From the NCBI GenBank assembly GCA_017523755.1, contig JAFWWA010000030.1, positions 1 to 64,000 on the forward strand: DNA of 64,000 bases. The letters run 5' to 3'. The notes beneath the pieces were generated by a model. The model made no database searches and had not been told where the DNA came from. It saw nothing but the letters and a program-made list of their open reading frames with translations. The translations under genes were made by a program, and so were the position numbers. Each line of letters begins with the position of its first letter. Positions within the stretch are counted from its first letter, which is position 1. Shown here piece after piece: positions 59,933 through 64,000 of the stretch. This DNA comes from Christensenellaceae bacterium (GTDB lineage Bacteria; Bacillota; Clostridia; Christensenellales; Christensenellaceae).

Positions 59933-60835
59933 ATGAAAGGAATTATTCTCGCTGGAGGGGCAGGAACCCGTCTGTATCCGTTGACTATGGTCACGTCGAA
60001 ACAGCTCTTGCCCGTATACGATAAACCAATGATCTATTATCCGTTATCAACACTAATGTTAGCGGGTATTCGTGACATTCTAATAATCTCCACACCTGAG
60101 GATACTCCTAGATTTGAGCATCTTCTTGGGGATGGCCATCAGTTCGGTGTGAGTCTCTCATATAAAGTTCAACCGAGTCCGGATGGTTTGGCGCAAGCAT
60201 TCATTATCGGCGAAGATTTTATTGGAGACGATCCGTGTGCCATGATCCTTGGAGACAACATTTTTTATGGGAATGGCTTTTCACATATCTTGAAGAAAGC
60301 TGTAGAAGAGACTGGAAATAATAAAGCAACTTTCTTTGGCTATTATGTTTCCGATCCGGAACGATTTGGGATTGTTGAGTTTGATGAGAATGGAAAAGTG
60401 CTCTCAGTGGAGGAAAAGCCCAGTAATCCTAAGTCTAATTATGCAATAACGGGTTTGTATTTCTACCCGGCAGGTGTAAGCGAGAAAGCTAAGAAAGTTA
60501 AACCATCAGCACGTGGAGAATTAGAAATAACAACCTTAAATGAAATGTATCTCCAAGAACAAGCATTGAATGTTGAATTGTTTGGACGTGGGTTTGCTTG
60601 GCTCGATACAGGTACAATGGATAGCCTTGTTGAAGCGGCAGATTTCGTTCAGATGATTGAAAAAAGACAGGGTGTAAAAATATCTGCTCCTGAAGAAATC
60701 GCTTATAGGTATGGTTGGATCAGCAAGGATGAGTTGATGGTATCTGCTGACAGGTATGGGAAAAGCCCCTATGGCCAACATCTAAAAGCAGTAGCAGAGG
60801 GTAAAGTTTATACAACTGTGAGGAACGGAAAATGA
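59933..60835 (+). CDS. rfbA: Glucose-1-phosphate thymidylyltransferase
   Basis: A 300-residue nucleotidyltransferase: [57 protein letters not shown]. It makes dTDP-glucose. The start is ATG 59933 one base after the vanZ-like stop; four codons of upstream in-frame Met (59921) overlap that gene. Clearly AT-richer than the left part of the window. Four-base overlap with rfbB. Confidence 0.95.
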   Translation: MKGIILAGGAGTRLYPLTMVTSKQLLPVYDKPMIYYPLSTLMLAGIRDILIISTPEDTPRFEHLLGDGHQFGVSLSYKVQPSPDGLAQAFIIGEDFIGDDPCAMILGDNIFYGNGFSHILKKAVEETGNNKATFFGYYVSDPERFGIVEFDENGKVLSVEEKPSNPKSNYAITGLYFYPAGVSEKAKKVKPSARGELEITTLNEMYLQEQALNVELFGRGFAWLDTGTMDSLVEAADFVQMIEKRQGVKISAPEEIAYRYGWISKDELMVSADRYGKSPYGQHLKAVAEGKVYTTVRNGK

Positions 60836-61851
60836 CGATATTTGTTACTGGCGGCGCCGGCTTCATCGGCGGAAATTTCATCCACTATCATCTGAAAGAA
60901 CACCCGGAAGACAGGGTTGTATGTATCGACAAACTCACCTACGCCGGGAACCTGAGTACACTCGCTCCCGTGATGGGAAACCCCAATTTCCGCTTCTGTA
61001 AGCTGGATATCTGCGACCGGGAGGGAGTTTTTGCCCTCTTTGAAGAGGAAAAGCCCGATGTGGTCATCAACTTCGCAGCGGAAAGCCACGTGGATAGATC
61101 CATCGAGAACCCCGGCATCTTCCTGCAGACCAATATTATCGGAACGGCGACCATGATGGATGCCTGCCGTGCGTTTGGCAACGTGAGGTATCACCAGGTA
61201 AGCACGGACGAGGTCTACGGTGATCTTCCGCTGGACCGCCAGGACCTGTTCTTCACGGAGGAGACGCCGATCCACACCAGCTCGCCGTACAGTTCATCCA
61301 AGGCTGGAGCGGATCTGCTTGTCCTTGCCTACCTCCGTACATATGGCCTGCCTGTGACGATCAGCCGGTGCTCCAACAACTACGGTCCCTATCACTTCCC
61401 GGAGAAGCTGATCCCGCTCATGATCGCCAACTGCCTGAATGACAAGCCTCTCCCGGTCTATGGGCAAGGCCTGAACGTCCGCGACTGGCTGTACGTAGAG
61501 GATCATTGCAAAGCCATCGACCTGATTGTGAGAAAAGGCCGGATCGGCGAGGTCTATAATGTGGGCGGCCACAATGAGATGGCCAATCTCGACATTGTGA
61601 AGCTGATTGTCCATGAACTGGGCAAGAGTGAGGATCTCATCACCTACGTGACGGATCGGAAGGGACATGACATGCGGTATGCCATCGACCCCACCAAGAT
61701 CCACAACGAGCTGGGATGGCTTCCGGAGACCAAGTTTGCGGACGGCATCAAAAAGACGATTCAGTGGTATCTGGACAATAAGCCCTGGTGGGAAGAGATC
61801 ATTTCCGGGGAGTACACCAAGTACTACGAGCGGATGTACGGCTCTAGATAA
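60832..61851 (+). CDS. rfbB: dTDP-glucose 4,6-dehydratase
   Basis: A 339-residue extended [35 protein letters not shown] and catalytic YSSSK. It converts dTDP-glucose to dTDP-4-keto-6-deoxyglucose. Codon use differs sharply from the genes on both sides (many CTG, CGG, CGC, GGC, AAC codons) and the DNA is GC-richer, a sign of separate origin. rfbC and rfbD are not in the window; the product may feed the transaminase downstream. Confidence 0.95.
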   Translation: MTIFVTGGAGFIGGNFIHYHLKEHPEDRVVCIDKLTYAGNLSTLAPVMGNPNFRFCKLDICDREGVFALFEEEKPDVVINFAAESHVDRSIENPGIFLQTNIIGTATMMDACRAFGNVRYHQVSTDEVYGDLPLDRQDLFFTEETPIHTSSPYSSSKAGADLLVLAYLRTYGLPVTISRCSNNYGPYHFPEKLIPLMIANCLNDKPLPVYGQGLNVRDWLYVEDHCKAIDLIVRKGRIGEVYNVGGHNEMANLDIVKLIVHELGKSEDLITYVTDRKGHDMRYAIDPTKIHNELGWLPETKFADGIKKTIQWYLDNKPWWEEIISGEYTKYYERMYGSR

Positions 61852-61859
61852 GGGATTGA

Positions 61860-62579
61860 ATGCAGATTTCAGAAATATACATAAAGACAAAGAAAGTCGT
61901 TTTTCCTCTATCAATTGCCTTAATTGCGGATTTGCATGGGGTAGAAACAGGCCCAATCATCGAACAATTACAAACGATATGTCCTGATGTAATTACCATA
62001 GTGGGAGATGTTATAGATAAAGATGACGATTCATACCCACTTGCCTTTTTTGGAGAGTGCGTAAAGATAGCGGATACGTTCTTTTCATTGGGAAATCACG
62101 AAAGAAAGATTACAGAAGACAATATCAACGCAATATCGACTACTGGAGTAAGAATTCTGGATAACACTTGGCAAAAGTATAAAGAGTGCTTCTGTTTTGG
62201 GGGTATGACCTCCCCATTTGTGATGGAATGGCGTGAAACACAGCAGACAAGACTGAAATATGCACTTCCTTATTACAAATGGTTGGATGATTTTCAAAGA
62301 CAAAATGCCTTTAGGATATTGTTAGACCATCATCCAGAGAATTACGGCCGGGTAACGAGAGCTAAAGACATTGACCTCATCTTGTCCGGACATGCTCATG
62401 GTGGGCAGATAAGGATTCTTGGCCATGGATTATACGCTCCACATCAGGGTTTCCTTCCCAGATATACGAGTGGGGTATATGAAAACCGACTGGTTGTGAG
62501 TAGAGGACTATCAAATTCGAAGTTGATTCCGAGATTTGGTAATCCAAAAGAAATAGTTGTTGTAAATATTGCAAATTGA
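61860..62579 (+). CDS. Metallophosphoesterase
   Basis: A 239-residue calcineurin-like phosphoesterase without signal peptide: ALIADLHG, VGDVIDKDD, LGNHERKI, LLDHHPEN and SGHAHGGQI, all metal-site blocks of the family (YkuE/LpxH-like). Its place between two dTDP-sugar genes is uncommon; a role on lipid- or nucleotide-linked sugar phosphates is possible. Eight bases after rfbB; AT-rich. Confidence 0.87.
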   Translation: MQISEIYIKTKKVVFPLSIALIADLHGVETGPIIEQLQTICPDVITIVGDVIDKDDDSYPLAFFGECVKIADTFFSLGNHERKITEDNINAISTTGVRILDNTWQKYKECFCFGGMTSPFVMEWRETQQTRLKYALPYYKWLDDFQRQNAFRILLDHHPENYGRVTRAKDIDLILSGHAHGGQIRILGHGLYAPHQGFLPRYTSGVYENRLVVSRGLSNSKLIPRFGNPKEIVVVNIAN

Positions 62580-62605
62580 AAAATCATATAGAAGGAGTAA
62601 AGGGA

Positions 62606-63739
62606 ATGATTCACTTTAATGTTCCGCCCTTTGTTGGCACAGAATTCCAGTACATGAAAGAGGCTGTGGAGAACCACAAAATCTGCGGAGATGGGCCTTT
62701 CACAAAAAAATGCAATGAATGGCTGGAAAAACGCTTTGACGCAAAAAAAGTGATGCTCACAACCAGTGGATCTACAGCACTGGATATGGCAGCCTTATTG
62801 TGTGGCTTACATCCGGGAGATGAAGTAATTCTTCCCAGCTTTACTTTTTCTAGCACGGCTAATTCTTTTGTTTTGGCTGGTGCCACGCTTGTGTTTGTCG
62901 ATATTCGCCCGGACACGATGAACATCGATGAGACGAAGATCGAGGCAGCAATCACTGAAAAGACAAAGGTCATTGTCCCCGTTCATTATGCTGGTGTTGC
63001 CTGTGAGATGGATACGATCATGGATATTGCCAGAAGGCACAATCTCATGGTTGTTGAAGATGCGGCGCAAGGTGTGATGAGCACCTATAAGGGTAAAGCT
63101 CTTGGCACTATTGGTGACTTTGGATGCTTCTCCTTCCATGAGACGAAGAACTATTCCATGGGCGAGGGCGGCGCAATCATCATCAATAACGAAGCATATA
63201 TCGAAAAGGCAGAAATACTCAGGGAGAAGGGAACCAATAGAAGTCAGTTCTTCCGTGGACAGGTTGCGAAATATAACTGGGTTGACTTTGGTGACAGTTA
63301 TCTTCAGAGCGACTTGAATGCCGCATATCTGTGGGCTCAGCTTCAGGTTGCAGATGAAATCAATAATAATCGCCTGGCGACGTGGAATACATACTGGAAT
63401 GCTTTCAAGCCATATGCTGACAGAGGCCTGATTACTCTGCCTACGATTCCTGAAGGCAGTGTTCATAATGCCCATATGTTCTATATCAAGTTTAGCGATC
63501 TGGAAACCCGGCAAGCATATATAAAGTATATGAAAGACAACGACATTTTGTGTGTATTCCATTATGTTCCTCTTCATTCTGCTCCTGCTGGTGAGAAGTT
63601 CGGACGATTCCATGGCGAAGATGTCCATACGACGGCTGACAGCGATCGGCTTGTTCGCCTTCCCATGTATTACAACATTGATCCAGCAGACCTGCAAAAG
63701 GTAATCGAGAAAACAAAAGAGTTTATTGAAAATATGTGA
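62606..63739 (+). CDS. dTDP-4-amino-4,6-dideoxygalactose transaminase family protein (WecE/RffA)
   Basis: A 377-residue DegT/DnrJ/EryC1 aminotransferase. PLP Lys is in FHETKNYSMGEGGA; other blocks are KVMLTTSGSTALDMA, ILPSFTFSSTANSF and the WecE-like LREKGTNRSQFFRGQVAKYNWVD. With RfbA and RfbB it would give dTDP-4-amino-4,6-dideoxy-galactose (fucosamine). Start at ATG 62606 behind AAGGAG. Confidence 0.92.
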   Translation: MIHFNVPPFVGTEFQYMKEAVENHKICGDGPFTKKCNEWLEKRFDAKKVMLTTSGSTALDMAALLCGLHPGDEVILPSFTFSSTANSFVLAGATLVFVDIRPDTMNIDETKIEAAITEKTKVIVPVHYAGVACEMDTIMDIARRHNLMVVEDAAQGVMSTYKGKALGTIGDFGCFSFHETKNYSMGEGGAIIINNEAYIEKAEILREKGTNRSQFFRGQVAKYNWVDFGDSYLQSDLNAAYLWAQLQVADEINNNRLATWNTYWNAFKPYADRGLITLPTIPEGSVHNAHMFYIKFSDLETRQAYIKYMKDNDILCVFHYVPLHSAPAGEKFGRFHGEDVHTTADSDRLVRLPMYYNIDPADLQKVIEKTKEFIENM

Positions 63740-63766
63740 TTGATAGATTGAGATGGAGATTGTGGA

Positions 63767-64000
63767 ATGATACGAGTTGCAGCCATCATTGGGAAAATGG
63801 ATTCCGGTGGGAAAAAGAACCTGGTAATGGAGTACTACCGACATATTGATAGAAATATAGTCCAGTTTGATTTCATTTGTGATTCGGACTCACAGGCTAT
63901 TCCGGACGAAGAGATTGAAAGCCTTGGCGGAAGAGTATATCGAATTCCACCCTATAAAAAAATCTTTGCGAATATGAGGGAGATAAAACGTATTTGCAAA
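63767..64000 (+). CDS. Glycosyltransferase, partial (GT4-like N-terminus)
   Basis: From ATG 63767 the frame stays open to the window end (78 codons). It begins MIRVAAIIGKMDSGGKKNLV and continues DFICDSDSQAIPDEEIESLGGRVYRIPPYKK, the N-terminal pattern of GT4-like glycosyltransferases in polysaccharide loci. The acceptor and sugar are unknown. Confidence 0.8.
   Translation, partial: MIRVAAIIGKMDSGGKKNLVMEYYRHIDRNIVQFDFICDSDSQAIPDEEIESLGGRVYRIPPYKKIFANMREIKRICK

Noticed and set aside
62807-63844. Minus-strand open frame of about 345 codons opposite the transaminase
   Set aside because: The plus-strand transaminase has all PLP motifs; the opposite frame shows no domain or start signals.

Overview
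The window reads as chromosomal DNA of a low-to-mid GC Gram-positive anaerobe, most likely a member of Clostridia (a Lachnospiraceae-like gut or rumen organism). This is inferred from a dlt-like cell-envelope operon, the dnaX-ybaB-recR-bofA block, a DarA-type c-di-AMP receptor, a T-box riboswitch, class B sortase with an SPKTG substrate, CpsB/CpsD-type polysaccharide phosphotyrosine proteins, intracellular glycosidases, and strong use of AGG/AGA and ATA codons. No CRISPR array, insertion sequence or phage gene was seen.

Layout. 0-0.3 kb: end of an rRNA operon (5S) and tRNA-Asn. 0.4-7.7 kb: a dlt-like operon (transglutaminase lipoprotein, adenylating enzyme, carrier protein, MBOAT acyltransferase, DltD-like SGNH protein, lipoprotein, Asp/Glu racemase). 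7.8-12.3 kb: an ATPase of the AAA_28 type, tRNA-Glu, an SDR oxidoreductase and four tandem ThuA-like paralogues. 12.4-17.6 kb: trxB, glmS, nitroreductase, class II aldolase, darA. 17.7-27.5 kb: a sugar-acid and carbohydrate region (SGNH hydrolase, two rhamnonate-dehydratase-like enzymes, aldo/keto reductase, galT, KDPG aldolase fused to a VOC domain, PHP protein). 27.5-30.2 kb: dnaX, ybaB, recR, bofA. 30.3-35.1 kb: metal module (HMA protein plus ZIP transporter behind a structured leader), S41 protease, MarR regulator, PdaC-like deacetylase. 35.2-40.7 kb: tRNA-Trp and a complete sugar ABC importer. 40.8-46.6 kb: YitT protein, cysteine desulfidase family protein, and an 843-residue TIM-barrel/acyl-CoA-synthetase fusion preceded by a T-box riboswitch. 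46.7-52.0 kb: galM, a broken enolase-family remnant, GH43 and a clan-A-type glycosidase. 52.1-64 kb: an XRE regulator with repeated operator-like sites, then a long exopolysaccharide locus (Wzz-like, sortase B, LCP, SPKTG surface protein, CpsB, CpsD, priming glycosyltransferase, a broken vanZ-like gene, rfbA, rfbB, phosphoesterase, amino-sugar transaminase and a glycosyltransferase cut by the window end).

How the parts work together. The left operon should esterify an envelope polymer with an activated amino acid. The middle of the window takes up and degrades plant-type oligosaccharides and sugar acids (ABC importer, GH43, second glycosidase, GalM, GalT, dehydratases, KDPG aldolase). The right end makes a dTDP-sugar-containing surface polysaccharide, with its own sortase, sortase substrate and LCP ligase inside the same operon. 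Base composition and codon use change from about 57.8 kb onward, and rfbB differs clearly from its neighbours, so the polysaccharide locus looks mosaic.

Most unusual items: the T-box leader in front of the TIM-barrel/acyl-CoA-synthetase fusion; the sortase/SPKTG/LCP set inside the polysaccharide operon; four ThuA paralogues of which the third has lost its conserved histidines; and a nine-base motif repeated around the XRE regulator and two promoters. All functional calls are from reading the sequence; no database search was run.
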